From Acephala macrosclerotiorum (lineage: Eukaryota > Ascomycota > Leotiomycetes > Helotiales > Mollisiaceae): a DNA stretch of 64,000 nucleotides. The stretch lies in assembly GCA_014904845.1 (NCBI GenBank), contig MU119208.1, positions 186,001-250,000 on the forward strand, written 5' to 3'. Numbering within the stretch: the stretch's first letter is position 1; each line of letters begins with the position of its first letter. Shown here one piece after another: positions 1 through 11,183 of this stretch. The position numbers and the translations under genes are program-made. Under the pieces are notes generated by a model. That model saw nothing but the letters and a program-made list of their open reading frames with translations, was not told where the DNA came from and did not search any database.

Positions 1-769
1 TGTCATGCTTGATATCATTATTCAGCTTAACAACGAACCTGTCGTTAATCTCACTGACGCCGGACACGATATGCTGGACCCAGGTTCAAGGAATGGGCAC
101 CACGAACCTTCGCCTCTCGTGCATGCCATCAACAGTGGCGGCGGAGCTATGTCGAAGATACTCTCCTCCATCCAGTCTTTCCAGTCGAGACTGTCGTTCC
201 AGGACTCCCAAGGCGCTGCGCTACCTGCGGAACCAGATGATGTCCTCCAGGTGTACCGCGGACACGCGATCACTGCTATTGCGCCAACGGGTATGGGTGC
301 AGCGCCAGTTATCGACGTGCCTGAAGCACCAGACCCATTCCAAGGTCCAAGACACGAAGAGCTGATCTGGTCTCGTATCTACTTCGCAGGTGAAGCGTGC
401 AGCGGAAAGCTTCCTGACGAGGCAGCTACAAAACACGAAGTCATCATTATGCGACGCGGCGGCTGCATGTTCTCGGAGAAAATAGCAACTATTCCTAGCT
501 TCACGCCTACAGCTCACAGTCTCAAGCTCGTCATTGTTATTTCTGATGAGGATGAAAATACGAATAGTGATAATTTTATTCGGCCGCTCTTGGATAAGGC
601 GCAAGTCACACCCTCCGGATTGCTAAGGCACAACCAAATTAGCATGGTCATGGTTGGTGGAGGCGACAAGACTGAGGAGTTGTTCAAGCGCACTCGAAGC
701 ATTGGCCTCAGGAGACGGTACCATGTTGAGAGCAAAGACATCATCGTGGGCAATATTGCTGTTGTATGA
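1..769 (+). CDS. C-terminal part of GH47 (EDEM/Mnl1-like) alpha-mannosidase with PA domain, 5' partial
   Basis: The reading frame is open from the left edge to the stop at 767-769, so the gene starts outside the window. The visible part (about 255 residues) is a linker followed by a protease-associated (PA) type fold. That fold has an RGGCMFSEK segment, a hydrophobic strand (LVIVISDED) and an ISMVMVGGGD segment near the end, a layout found at the C terminus of fungal ER mannosidase-like proteins of family GH47 (Mnl1/Htm1, EDEM). Those proteins trim N-glycans of misfolded proteins for ER-associated degradation. The catalytic GH47 barrel is not in view, so the family call rests on the PA domain and on memory of the family's architecture. 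The ATG at 5 is probably internal. Confidence 0.6.
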   Translation, partial: VMLDIIIQLNNEPVVNLTDAGHDMLDPGSRNGHHEPSPLVHAINSGGGAMSKILSSIQSFQSRLSFQDSQGAALPAEPDDVLQVYRGHAITAIAPTGMGAAPVIDVPEAPDPFQGPRHEELIWSRIYFAGEACSGKLPDEAATKHEVIIMRRGGCMFSEKIATIPSFTPTAHSLKLVIVISDEDENTNSDNFIRPLLDKAQVTPSGLLRHNQISMVMVGGGDKTEELFKRTRSIGLRRRYHVESKDIIVGNIAVV

Positions 770-1439
770 AAAAAGTATCTGCATATACGAACGGGAAGAG
801 CAAACATAACATCTCGTGACAGGTGGCACGCGTTGGATGAGCATTGGAAAGGTCGGCGTTCTGGATTCTGCTTGCGTGTAGATACCATTGTTTGAGTAGC
901 CCTCGGTGAATGAGAAATGAATTTAGGTCAACAAGGATTTCAGACAAGCAAACATTTCCCATCCTTTTCTGAAGCTGATAATCGTATGGATCGGTAGTGA
1001 GGCTTTCAGTATGACGAAGAATCGCGTGTGGTGGTACATTCAGACTTTCCTAAAATGTCTGACGAACCCCTTCCAAGGAACAGCTCTTCGATCTGTCATC
1101 AGTTTGCGCCTGGCCCCAACACGGCTTTCCTGGCACGGGATCTCATTCTTTGGCCATAGGACGCTTCCTGCATTTCAATGTCGGGTTTGTGCATGGCGCC
1201 GCCCAGGTCGGGCAATTGCATAGGTAGGCTTGGTCACACCTGGTTTCGAATGTACGGTACCTAATCATGAAAGCCAGTCGTTATAGACTAGTAATTCGTG
1301 CCATTCTAAGACTTCCTCCGTCTCGACTCTTCAATGCCGCTGTGCGCTCAATGCTCGCAACTTACTGCATGGCCACTCTCCAACGAGCTCAAAAGTGCTG
1401 TACTCGGATACAAACAAGATATCGAAAGTGGCGGTTAAG
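770..1439. other. Intergenic stretch, no gene seen
   Basis: This holds the 3' flank of the mannosidase-like gene and the upstream flank of the decayed HET locus. Only short open frames occur, with no recognisable domain. Confidence 0.5.
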
Positions 1440-2200
1440 GTGGAAAGGCAAGATTTGCTCGAGTCTTTCCTTTCAAACACCTCAAGGATGAACATATTTT
1501 TGAACCAGCTCCCTACCCAGGTTGCCTCTGGTGCGAGTTAGTAATTCATACACCTTCCACCAATCTCGAGGGCAATATTTTTGGACGCCTCTGTCCGTTT
1601 GGAAGACAGATCTCTGTCCGGGCTCCCGGTAATGGTTGGCACAATGCCCTTGAATGGCAGGAAAAGTCGTTTGAATTTTACTCAATTGATAATAACCAAA
1701 GTTTGTAGCGCATTCAAAATCACTTGGGCTCTCATCCACTTTCGGATGCTACTATCAGTATTGTTGAGACATGGTTGGACTGCTTGCAAACCCACCAAGA
1801 ACGCCGCAATCACCGTCGATCGGGCCTCGTACTATAACCAGAGAGACTTATTGATGTCGGCTCAACCGATGGAGCTGATGCACCTCGCCTCGTAGATTCT
1901 CAAGAGGTGGGAACTTGGACAGCACCAGGCGAAGCTAGGTTGTGGCTCTGTGACTTCAATTACGCAACTTCAAGTCATTGTTGGGGGAGGAGTCCACATC
2001 TCACTACTACAGCCAGCACTTTACAGGCAAGGAAAGAGAGCATCCCAATGCGAACACTCAATCGAACGCTTGCGGACGCCATACTTGTAACTCGTAGATC
2101 ACGATTACAATATCTTTGGATAGACTCACTTTGCATTGCCCAGGACTCTGCTGATTAGAACCAAGAGTCGGCGGGAAGTAAATCTGGTTTATTCTCATAG
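1440..2200 (+). pseudogene. Decayed HET-domain gene fragment
   Basis: One frame reads as the N-terminal half of a HET (heterokaryon incompatibility) protein: a CLWCELVIH segment, PERLIDVGS, then YATSSHCWG, then the core YLWIDSLCIAQDS. HET domains trigger cell death when unlike hyphae fuse. Within this single frame there are stops at 1706-1708 (TAG), 1835-1837 (TAA) and 2156-2158 (TAG). The last replaces the Trp normally found after the core motif, and recognisable sequence (NQES) continues briefly beyond it up to a stop at 2198-2200. No start codon or C-terminal half is visible. All three stops can arise from CAG, CAA or TGG by single C-to-T or G-to-A changes, as RIP would produce. It is a relic, not a short gene. 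Confidence 0.8.
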
Positions 2201-2975
2201 ATTTGGATCTTTTCAAGTGTACTCCTTGCTCAACTCAGCTGAAATTGATTGGGTCACAATCAAGTGAAAGGAATAAGGTCATCAACTAGAGTCGCAAAAT
2301 GAGCGACCAGACGATGAGTTGGGTCTTTCTCAATGTCAGCATTCGGAGCATATGAATTAATGGCTCAGAAGAGATTGCAGAATGAGTTAATAACTTCGGT
2401 TATGATGATCTGAATCCAGACTGCCGCCCTTCAGCTTTTCTGTCAACCAGTTGTGGACCAACATGGATAAGGTCACGTGTGCGCACAACGGCTAGCTTTA
2501 CCAATATCTGCTTTGAAGGCTAGCCAAAATATGTTAGAATTACTGAAGACTTTAAAGACTTTGAGGTTTTCTTGGAAGCCACAAAGACTCGTTGTTGGTG
2601 CTGAACACTTTCGCGTCAAGTGACATGAACCTTGAGAGTGCTCGATTAAGGATGTCAGAGCAAGGTCGAGTACAGTGCGCCGAGCCTCTATCAAATTATC
2701 GCTATCTCCAACCGGGCGCCAACCGCAGACATTAAATGCGTGTTTGCATGCCTTAATTGTACTTCCGATCATGCTGTTTTCCCCCCATGACTCAGGCAAG
2801 GCTCTGAGAAGGCTTGCGATTGTGGTGGCTGTGACAGCCACAAGGCTTCACCTCCCTCCATTTATGAGTGAGGAACACCCACGAAGGCCCTCGAAGCAAG
2901 TACTTCCTCTACTCTCCCCAGATTACCGCCAGACCCGGTGTTTATTTTCCCTGATAAGAGACTGTATAACGAACA
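2201..2975. other. Intergenic stretch, no gene seen
   Basis: This lies between the HET relic and the membrane-protein gene. Open frames on both strands (2473-2841 minus, 2675-3208 plus) have no recognisable domain, and the plus one overlaps the start of the next gene in another frame. The last 100-200 bases are presumably its promoter. Confidence 0.45.
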
Positions 2976-4671
2976 ATGCTCGTTCTGACCAGCCTCAGCT
3001 ACCTCTTCACCGCATGCATCGCTTCGCCAGTACCCAGCACACCTTCCCCGATACCACTCTCAAACACAACCGCGCTCGATACAGAAGTCACTGGGGAGTG
3101 GTACCCATCTTCCTCAACACGCGGTACAGGGGATTTGCTGTACAGCTGTGCCTTGACTCTTTCACTATGCGTCTACACCGCCATCCACCTCAACATACCT
3201 GCACCTGACGAATCCGCATGGAAGCAAACACTCCGCAAGGCGAAATGGGTTCTGATTGGTATTTTCGCGCCTGAGATTGTGCTGTACACTGCGCTCCAGC
3301 AATGGTTGTCTGCACGGAGGTTGCTCCATGCCCTTAATCGGATGAATTATAAATTGAAGAACGGCAAGCCTGACATGACGTATTGTTTCTATGCCATTAT
3401 GGGAGGATTTGCCTTAGATGTCAGTGAGTTGCATGATGAGTACAAATATCTGACTCTCACGACTGAGGGCGTGCAGTATCTGGCTGAGAAAGGACATCTC
3501 ATGGGCATATCGGGAGTATCTATCAAGGATAAGAGCAAAGCGGATAGTTTGGCCAAGGTGTTGGTCTGTTTGCAGATGACGTGGTTGATTGTACAGTGTG
3601 TGGTGAGGAAAGTCTATGGGTATCCTATCTCCCTGTTGGAGCTGCATACCTTCGTGCATGCTATTTGCGCGCTACTTATGTATGTGCTTTGGATTAATGT
3701 GAGTTCTGCCTCGTGTTTGACGGAGCTGCGAAGAATTATTGTTAATGTTACAGAAACCACAAGATGTGCGTGATCCGACCATTGTCGACACATCACAGTA
3801 CGAGGATCTGGTGGCACAGGCTCTGATGGTATCCATGCCCTTCAGCCCTGCCCGCCGCATGCAAGATGAGAATGGATTGTCCCAGGTTTACCCTGGTAGA
3901 TCAACGGAAATCAATTTTTGGACCGTCTACAATACTACGAATCCCCACCCAGCGCTCCCAAATATATCGAACCTGATCACTATAGGGACAGCCTCTGGTA
4001 CCAGGGCGATTAAAAGTGTCGGGAGTAGAAACCCATTCAGAAGAGATTCTCAAGGGGATATAGGCCTTATATATCTTGAACATCCACACGGATGGGGTCC
4101 TCAGACTGTTCGAGCATATGACCGAAGGGGTCGAGAAACGCCGATTCCACTGGAAATGAGTCTCACTAAAAAGCATATACGGAGACTTGATCTTGCACTC
4201 GGCGGCGGCACTAATCACTTCAAAGAGGGCGAAGCGGATCGCGATGGACTAGCTAGCGGTCTCTGCCTTCGCTCCCAGAATCTCATTTTTGAAGATATCG
4301 AAGGAGCAGCTGAGAATATATATTTCCTCCTGAGTATGGTTATCTTAATGCTCATCTACGGAGGTGTTCACCTCGCAGCATGGACCTTCAGATTCCCAAG
4401 CAAGGTCGAAGCGTTCCTGTGGACAGCATCCTGTCTTGATCTCATCGGTATGGCTGGGGTTGTTGCTTTACTCTGGTTTGCGATAACAAGAGGTGACGAT
4501 GGGTGGATTCACTCGTCTGGAGTTTATGGGTGGGTTTTGTTGGTGGTCAATGTAATTATTTATATATTTTCGAGGGTTTTTATTGTAGTCGAGGCGTTTC
4601 TTAGTTTGAGAAGAGTACCGGTCGGTGTGTACGCTGTTATTCCATGGTCGAACTTGATTCCTCACTTTTGA
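2976..4671 (+). CDS. Predicted polytopic membrane protein, function unknown
   Basis: Two exons, 2976-3698 and 3754-4671, joined by a 55-base intron (GTGAGT...CAG), encode 546 residues. The frame closes exactly and the junction gives a smooth WIN/KPQDVRDP reading. The N terminus looks like a signal peptide (MLVLTSLSYLFTACIA), followed by a short Ser/Pro-rich stretch. Hydrophobic segments follow near residues 50-70, 90-112, 190-208 and 222-241. Three more lie in the last 110 residues after a long soluble loop, giving about seven membrane spans. This layout resembles a large family of fungal proteins of unknown role that I recognise only by style. ATG 2976 was chosen because it opens directly into the signal peptide. 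Confidence 0.75.
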
Positions 4672-4674
4672 CAC

Positions 4675-5267
4675 CACGTTTAGCTGTGGGGCATTCATGA
4701 GGTAGTAAGAATGAAAGAAGGATACGACGAGTAATATACAGTTGTGCCATAAGCATTTCTGTCATTTTCTAGCTCCGACATAGCTGTTCCCGACCCCTCA
4801 TCTATCTACGTGCTCCATTTATGCAGGACCCTGCATCACGATCTTATCAATTGTACACGTCGTTTCACCCCCGCAGACAGGCGCCTTCCCTCCAGTGCTC
4901 GTATATTTCGTTGCCGAGTTGTAGTTCTCGGGTGGTCTGGCCTCGTCAGCATAACGCTCCTTCCAAAATGGCAGAGAAAGCCACTCACTTCGTGCACCAA
5001 GCTGTTTGCGTGGTGTTCATGGCCTGGAATTGTTGTCAGCTTCTCCCTCCCAACGAATATCCAAGTTCACAAATCCTCAATTTCAATATCCATCAACTTT
5101 TGGTTTCCTCGAAATATTGTCTCCCAAACCCCCACTATACTTGGACTCGCTCCTAGGCTACTACCATCTTCAACTGCTACCTTCTTCAAATCCAGCTCAC
5201 TCAAATACCAACTTCCAACTTCTTCTTCTCCCATTCACTCTGGCTTGAACCCACAAACTCAAAGAAA
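4675..5267. other. Convergent intergenic region
   Basis: This holds the 3' flanks of the membrane-protein gene (plus) and the secreted-protein pseudogene (minus). Open frames near 4810-5361 are pyrimidine-rich with no recognisable product. Confidence 0.45.
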
Positions 5268-5944
5268 TCAAATCACCCAACTCACTATAACAATATCCTC
5301 CCAACTTAACTCCCCAAAAGTCCACGTCACACCCGTCGACTCAATCGCCAAGATCGCTTGATTGGAATTCTTATTCCCAAGCGGGAAGCTATTCTTCGCA
5401 GTATTGGCGTCAAAAACTACGCTTGAGGTCCAGTTGCTTGGTGTGTTTGGGGTGTGGGACATTGAAATCTGTGCTGTGTTTGTTGCTGCTACGTTGAAGC
5501 CGTCGCCCCAAGGGAGGTAGGGTTGCTGAGGAAGGGGTGTCAGTGTTTGTGGAGTGGGAAAGGGGATTTGGAGGAGTCGAGCCAGCGAAAGCGGAGGGAA
5601 AGGAAGGAAGGAGGGAGGGGAGAGGACCTGCAGCACCATCCACTTCCTATCCACCATGTTCCTGATCGTTCGTCGAGAACGGATTGATATACGCCTGTGT
5701 TCGCTGTGTCTTGGAGGCCGGGCCAGAGGAAGCATTTTCCAGCTTTGGGAGGCTTGGGAACCATCATTTTCATCGAAAATTGCCTCTGTTGGTTGTTCCA
5801 TCAACAGATGAAAGGGATCTGGCTGACGCTTTGAAACTGCGCGGATGGGCTGGGCGTGTTCCAGCGAAGGAAATACCACGTCGCTGCTGTCGCATTCTGA
5901 AAACAAAAAGCTGCTAGCAGCAGTATCAAGGTACAAGCACTCAT
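5268..5944 (-). pseudogene. Broken gene for a small secreted fungal protein
   Basis: Read on the minus strand from ATG 5942-5944, the product starts with a clear signal peptide (MSACTLILLLAAFC...ATA). It then has a WYFLRW segment, a conserved-looking LWPGLQDTANTGVYQ segment, TWWIGSGWCC, then LPWGDGFNV, and a C-terminal TGVTWTFGELSWED. I recognise this as a family of secreted fungal proteins of unknown function. Two lesions are visible. There is an in-frame TGA about 48 codons in, just before WNNQQ, avoidable only by assuming a 42-base intron (GTCAGC...ACAG). A one-base loss lies just after the intron that ends ...CCTCAG, because the exon before it (ending WCC) and the exon carrying LPWG are in different frames. 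The largest open frame here, 222 codons, reads through the intron and does not represent the product. Confidence 0.7.
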
Positions 5945-6564
5945 CTTAAAAATATGTACAAGAAACAATCCGACGAAACAAAAGACCAAACGACGATCGC
6001 GACAGGAAACACATCCCTCTTATCCCAACTCCAAGGCTCGGCTCGAAACCCCGCATCGGATCAATCTCATCTGAAAACTAGCGATTTCGATCAATATGAT
6101 ATTAACGGATGTTTCTTCCATATTGCTCTCGTCCGATAAATGGATGATATCGCATGAACGTGGGGAAGAATAGGGGCTCGGCATTTAGCTGAGGAGGGAG
6201 AGATGTACTGAACAAGGGTCGCAGGAAGAACCATCTGCTGAGTTGGGATACCGTGATTGATTCTGTCTTGGCGGAATAGATTCATTTGGCGGGATATTAA
6301 GGAGGATAGACGCGATTTGTGTTCGAAACAAAGCTGCATCGATGGTGGTGAAGTTTCTCACGTTCTTCTTAACTTTGTCGAGGCGTTCCTTCACCACCAC
6401 GTTGATCTCGGACATTTGACTCAAACTTCAAAAGACTTGAGGAGCCTTCCTTCTATCGTGTGAGATGTTCTCTCTTCGTCCATATTAATCTCCTAAACAT
6501 CCTCCAGTCTCTATCCCTGATAGATCTTTGATTTTTCTCGTGTCGTTTGTGAAGATATGAATTT
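5945..6564. other. Intergenic region between two minus-strand loci
   Basis: Upstream flank of the secreted-protein pseudogene and 3' flank of the HET gene. Nothing recognisable is coded. Confidence 0.45.
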
Positions 6565-8184
6565 TCAAACCAACTTAACATCAAAGTTCAGAGAATATAT
6601 CTCCTGTTCCGAGATAGACTTCACCAATCCTTGGCTCAACGACACCGATATCGTAAAGTGTTCTCCCTCAGCAGAAACCTCAAGCTCACTCGTATGCTTA
6701 AGAATCTCGGGAAGATCAGCTTCGATATCATGCCACGTCACATTATGGCCCAACCGCTTATGACGGAAAAGCCATGCAGAGTGCTCCTGATGTTTCGAGG
6801 GATCGAAGATTCGACAGTGGGAACTAGGGATCGTTGGACCGAACAAAATATACACAACTACTTTGACTCTTGATTTCAATCCCGCTGTCCCAATCGTTAC
6901 ATGACAAAACATGGCGAGGGCTAGACTGTAATGGTCCTCGGGTGGAGTGAAGAACATTCGGTTCGTCTCGTCCCAGTGGCTCTCCGGTATGACTTCTTTG
7001 ATTTGAACTCTATCGTGCTTGGGGACGTGGATTCCTTCGATGAACTTGAGGAGAGGGGAATGTTGAGTATCGACGTGAATGTGGAAGTTGTTGATCATAG
7101 GTAAGCGCGTTGCACGACTCTGTACGCTGTAGCTGGTGTCTCGGTTCTCCACAAGTAGCTTCCCATCGCGGAGGAATACATTCGGTCCGCTTTTTCGAAG
7201 TTGTATAGAGTAATCAATCGTTCCATCACTGTCCTTACGATAGCCTAGAGGAATAGCATAGCGTGTGACTTCCGTCGCCCCCTTCTTCACACTCATCTTG
7301 TAGAGATACCTGGAACGATCAAACCGCAGCCCTTTGTTTGTTATCGAGAATTCAGGATCAACAGTCTGGCGATTATACCGCTGAACAAATGCACTCTTAG
7401 CAAAGCCAGAAGGTGATGGAGAGAACAAGCCCCATTGGGCGTCTTGCTCTTGCTCTTTTTCATGATCCCAGGCGAAAATAGTCAAATCATTACTATGTCG
7501 AACAATTTCTTCTTGCAATCGACGAAATGCCTTCCATCCCTCGCCATAGATCAAAGGCATGTTGACATCGAAGATACCTAGGAGGCAGTAGGCGAGATCC
7601 TCGATGCGACTCGTCTGTCGATGAGCAGCCCAAGACATTCTTGTGGCTATCGAACGCTCATTTGGCTCACTTGTTCCTTGCAAGATGTTCATGTCTATTC
7701 CAGTGATCGACGAGATTTTGTCCGAGAAATCCATCTTGGTTCCGATAAAATTCCATTCTTGGTCATAGAAACGAACCTCCTTCGGAGCAATGAGTTCTTG
7801 AAGCGTCCATCCCCGTGTAAACCAACGACACGCCGCCAACTTTTCTTCGGCAAGAGCACCAGGACGCAGATCGGAAAGGAAAGCATAACACTTTTCAGCA
7901 CGCTGGTACCATGGAAACATGGAATTGATGCTCTCCGTCAACTCCGCGCTACTGGTCTTGTCAATACAGCATGTGTCGACCCAAGCGTATTGCAGGCCAT
8001 GTAGGAGAGCTATTCTGCAGCTCCGTTCAATCTTGAGGTATCCTTTCTTGGTTTTGGCTGAAAGCTTGCTGAATTCCTGGAATGTAACTTCCTCGTCCTC
8101 CCATGTATGAGAGAGAATTGCATACTTTGGAACATCCTCGAAGAAGTACTCAAGCTGACCTGTACTAGCATTGATGAGTCGCAT
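6565..8184 (-). CDS. HET-domain (heterokaryon incompatibility) protein
   Basis: This is an intronless 539-residue gene. It opens with the classical HET start MRLINASTGQLEYF and then YAILSHTWEDEEVTFQEF. The core motif AWVDTCCIDKTSSAELTESI lies near residues 67-86, followed by AEKCYAFLSDL and a W.TRGWTLQELIAP segment, which together span the HET domain of the HET-E/HET-D/TOL type. A second conserved block (EDLAYCLLGIFDVNMPLIYGEGWKAF) follows. The last 250 residues carry no NACHT, WD40 or ankyrin repeats, so this is the stand-alone form. Such proteins cause programmed cell death when triggered by partner mismatch. It is the only one of four HET loci in this window that is uninterrupted. ATG 8182-8184 fits the family start exactly. 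Confidence 0.92.
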   Translation of the reverse strand: MRLINASTGQLEYFFEDVPKYAILSHTWEDEEVTFQEFSKLSAKTKKGYLKIERSCRIALLHGLQYAWVDTCCIDKTSSAELTESINSMFPWYQRAEKCYAFLSDLRPGALAEEKLAACRWFTRGWTLQELIAPKEVRFYDQEWNFIGTKMDFSDKISSITGIDMNILQGTSEPNERSIATRMSWAAHRQTSRIEDLAYCLLGIFDVNMPLIYGEGWKAFRRLQEEIVRHSNDLTIFAWDHEKEQEQDAQWGLFSPSPSGFAKSAFVQRYNRQTVDPEFSITNKGLRFDRSRYLYKMSVKKGATEVTRYAIPLGYRKDSDGTIDYSIQLRKSGPNVFLRDGKLLVENRDTSYSVQSRATRLPMINNFHIHVDTQHSPLLKFIEGIHVPKHDRVQIKEVIPESHWDETNRMFFTPPEDHYSLALAMFCHVTIGTAGLKSRVKVVVYILFGPTIPSSHCRIFDPSKHQEHSAWLFRHKRLGHNVTWHDIEADLPEILKHTSELEVSAEGEHFTISVSLSQGLVKSISEQEIYSLNFDVKLV

Positions 8185-9237
8185 GACTATTTTTGCGACG
8201 CCTTTGCAGTGGTCTCCGATCGAAATTACAGGCTTTGAATTTTGAAGAACAAAGGACGAGGCCTACGATACCAGCAGATGGAATTGATCAATGAACAGGC
8301 AGAGATAAGGATGAATGGAGTACGATGCCTCGGACGGAGGCCTTCCGCGCCGCTGCTGAATAGTCAACTATGCACGAATTCGGCAGCGCTTCATGCAGTG
8401 ACAAAGCTCTCCGGAGCTCCATGTGCTAATAGCAAGGGTCCGTAAGCCGAATACGGATAGCGGTACACCAAGTAATCCAAATATTTGTGATCAGAAGCGT
8501 GATCGATTGCTTGAGAGGACATCCTTCTGCTTTCCTTTCAAGCTCAAGTGAAAAGGATTTAGAATTCAAACGAAGCTTTTCAGGCTTCTATCGCTGTAGT
8601 TTAGCGGGTTTGCGATACCAACACTTGTTTCTTCAGGGCTTCAATCAGTGAATCACCGAGTTTCGGGGCATCCCGCGCCGCGACATCCAGACATGGGTTG
8701 GGAATCTGAAATAATCGAGACTTCGATACCAAATGTAGAGGACACTTGTCTTCGCGTAAAAGACGTTTTCGAGGGAGTCAGCTCTGGAGGATTTCATCGC
8801 TGAGGATGTTGACGGTAGATGTGGAGTTGAGAGAAAGAAAAGAAGGAGAGAATGGATAGGGGTCTTTCCTTGGCAATACTCGTGGCGTGTTCCCTCGCAA
8901 ACAGATCTTAACCCCTCAGCAACCGTGATCACCCAGATCAGATCGAGAAGTGCAACCAATTGGCCAGCATCACGAATGCGTCACTTGAGTGCCATGTCGT
9001 CTGCATTTCCTTTCGGAGAGGGGGCTTGCTTCCTGCTCTCAACGTCTAGCTTTGGATCTCGACATTTTGGACACGGGATTGTATCTTCTGGAACAGGACA
9101 TATGAGTTTGATGTCAACTCTTGAGATACTCTGAAAGATTACAATTCACATTACTTTTCTACTCGCTATTCTATACGATGCCCCCCAGCAACTACAGCAC
9201 TCAACCGCTTTCCTTCAGCGTCTTCTGCACAACAAGC
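8185..9237. other. Intergenic, about 1 kb, no gene seen
   Basis: Promoter side of the HET gene and 3' flank of the siderophore transporter. Short open frames have no recognisable product. Confidence 0.45.
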
Positions 9238-11183
9238 TCAAACAACCATGCCTTTGGTCTGTTTGAAGTCCTTGACCTTGATGTCTCGCCAGACCGCAAC
9301 AGCCACAACAGCCAACGCCAAAACCGCCGTACTCGCAATCAACATAATCTTCTGACTCTCCCCATATGCCCTAATAATACCATCTCTCGTCTCACTCCCC
9401 CACTCATAACTCAACTGCGTGCTCAAATCCCCATAAATCGCCGTAATATTCGCCTGTGGTAAACCCGGCAAATACTTCTCAAGATTCGGTTTGAAAGTAG
9501 CAGTCCAGATCGCAGCAGCGACGGTGGAACCGATAGCTCCGCCGATGTTGGAGAACATGCCTTCGACGGCAAGGACAACGGCGACGTATTGGTGGGAGGC
9601 GGCGGCCATGGCTGCCATTTGTTCGCAGATGACCAAAGTCCCGCCAGAGAAAGCGATGAAGACTTGGCACATGACCATGAAGCTGACGTTTTCGTTTGGT
9701 TGGCGGAATTTAATCATGAGGCCTACGCCGAGGATTGTCAATGGGACGCCGAAGTGGAGGGCGAGCCATTTGAAGCGGCCGGTCCAGCGGATTAGGACTC
9801 CGACGACGATGGCAAAGAAGCAGGAGCCGATGGAGTAGACGTTAGCGACGTATGAGGCTTCGGTGATGGTCAGGTTGTCGACTACCTGGAGAAAGGAACC
9901 GAAGTATGAATCCCAGATGTAGAATTCGACGAAAAGGACTGCGGCCAGGATATATGCACCGAGTACAGTGCGGTCTGTCAGGAGTTGGAAGGGGATGAAC
10001 GTCTTTGGGGCGATGAACTTTTCGTAGAGGGGAAAGCAGATCAAGAGCACAAAGCCCACGACCAACATGGAGATGATCATAGAGGATTTCCAGCCATTGG
10101 CTTGGTAGGAGTAGAGCGAGAATGGAAGGAGGAAGAGTGCGAGTCCGCCAGCCAGGATGAGGATGCCTGCAATGTCGAATTCGATCGCGTAGTACTTGAT
10201 GGATTCCCATGTCGTGCGTCCACTTTCCCGCTTTGGCATGAGACCTGGGGTCTTCGAGTCAGCATACCATGTCCAACAGGTCTAAGAGCGGGGGACTCTT
10301 ACCCATCTTCTCCGCCTTGGGAGCATAATACATGAAGAGGAACCAGAGCGGCATGGTGATGAACGGAGTGAGAATCGCCCACATACCAAACGCCCAACGG
10401 AAGGTGCTGTGCTTGAGGAACCAATTTGCGATTGGACCGCCAACCCAAACGGTAATGATATATGGTGAGGATGCATATGCGAACATGAGGGATCGGTTCT
10501 TGAGCGAGGATGTATCGGCAACAAAGATGGTAATGCAGTAATTGAGACCGTTATATCTGAAGATATTCATATTAGCACATATTCGTAACAATGTGGCCAG
10601 AGGTGTAGTCTTACCCAACCCAGTAGAATACTTGAGCCGCAGCATAAGTCTGCACGTTGTTGCAAGCAGCCATCATAACAAGACCCATAGTCAACAAGAA
10701 GCTCATGAGAGCATATCCCTGTGGCCTACCCCAGATATCAAGAACCTTGGAGAGCGGCAGCTGAACAAGCCCTCCAATAATGCTCGACATGATTGATGTA
10801 GTTGCTGTCAGAGAATGCTCCCCGAAGGCACTGGTGGCGTATGGAGTGAGGGCACCAGTAGAGGCTTGTTCGATCGTATTGAGGAAGTAGATACACCAGA
10901 TCCTATACTTTGATCAGCACTTGATTGCTAGCTTGGGGATTGAAGGGAGCACATACATAACGTATGCAGCGATCAGATGAGATCTTGACCAGACCGAAGT
11001 CATAGCCTCAATCCCTTGAACACCAGCTTGTGCGTCCTGAGAAGCGCTCTCTTCGGAATCAGATTGCTCGCCCTCGCCTCGCACAGCAACACCGATTTCC
11101 TTGTCGGTGTCATCTTGAGAATGTTGTTCAGCAACAGGCACGACATTGCCCGTAACGGACTTGACGATGTTGAACTTTGACAT
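9238..11183 (-). CDS. Siderophore-iron transporter, MFS (SIT family)
   Basis: Four exons on the minus strand (11183-10957, 10902-10615, 10556-10303, 10244-9238) encode 591 residues. The introns are 54, 58 and 58 bases with GT-AG ends, and the exon lengths sum to a whole number of codons. The product has a 60-residue acidic N terminus, then about 14 membrane spans. SIT-type features include FLNTIEQASTGALTPYATSAF in the first spans, YWVGYNGLNYCITIFVADTSSL, the central loop MPKRESGRTTWESIKYY, FLAPKTFIPF-like FIAPKTFIPFQLL, and a long C-terminal loop before the last span. SIT proteins import ferric siderophores across the plasma membrane, or sometimes an endosomal membrane. Substrate cannot be told from sequence. 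A tempting alternative intron of 23 bases near 10250 was rejected because the 58-base one restores the family sequence. Two GATA-type iron sites lie upstream. Confidence 0.93.

Noticed and set aside
5268..5936. 222-codon minus-strand frame as an intact gene
   Set aside because: It reads through a pyrimidine-rich intron, and its first half is out of frame with the family motifs. The real product is the broken secreted protein.
10245..10267. A 23-base intron in the siderophore transporter
   Set aside because: Too short for fungal splicing. A 58-base intron with a GTAAGA donor restores the conserved loop and the frame.
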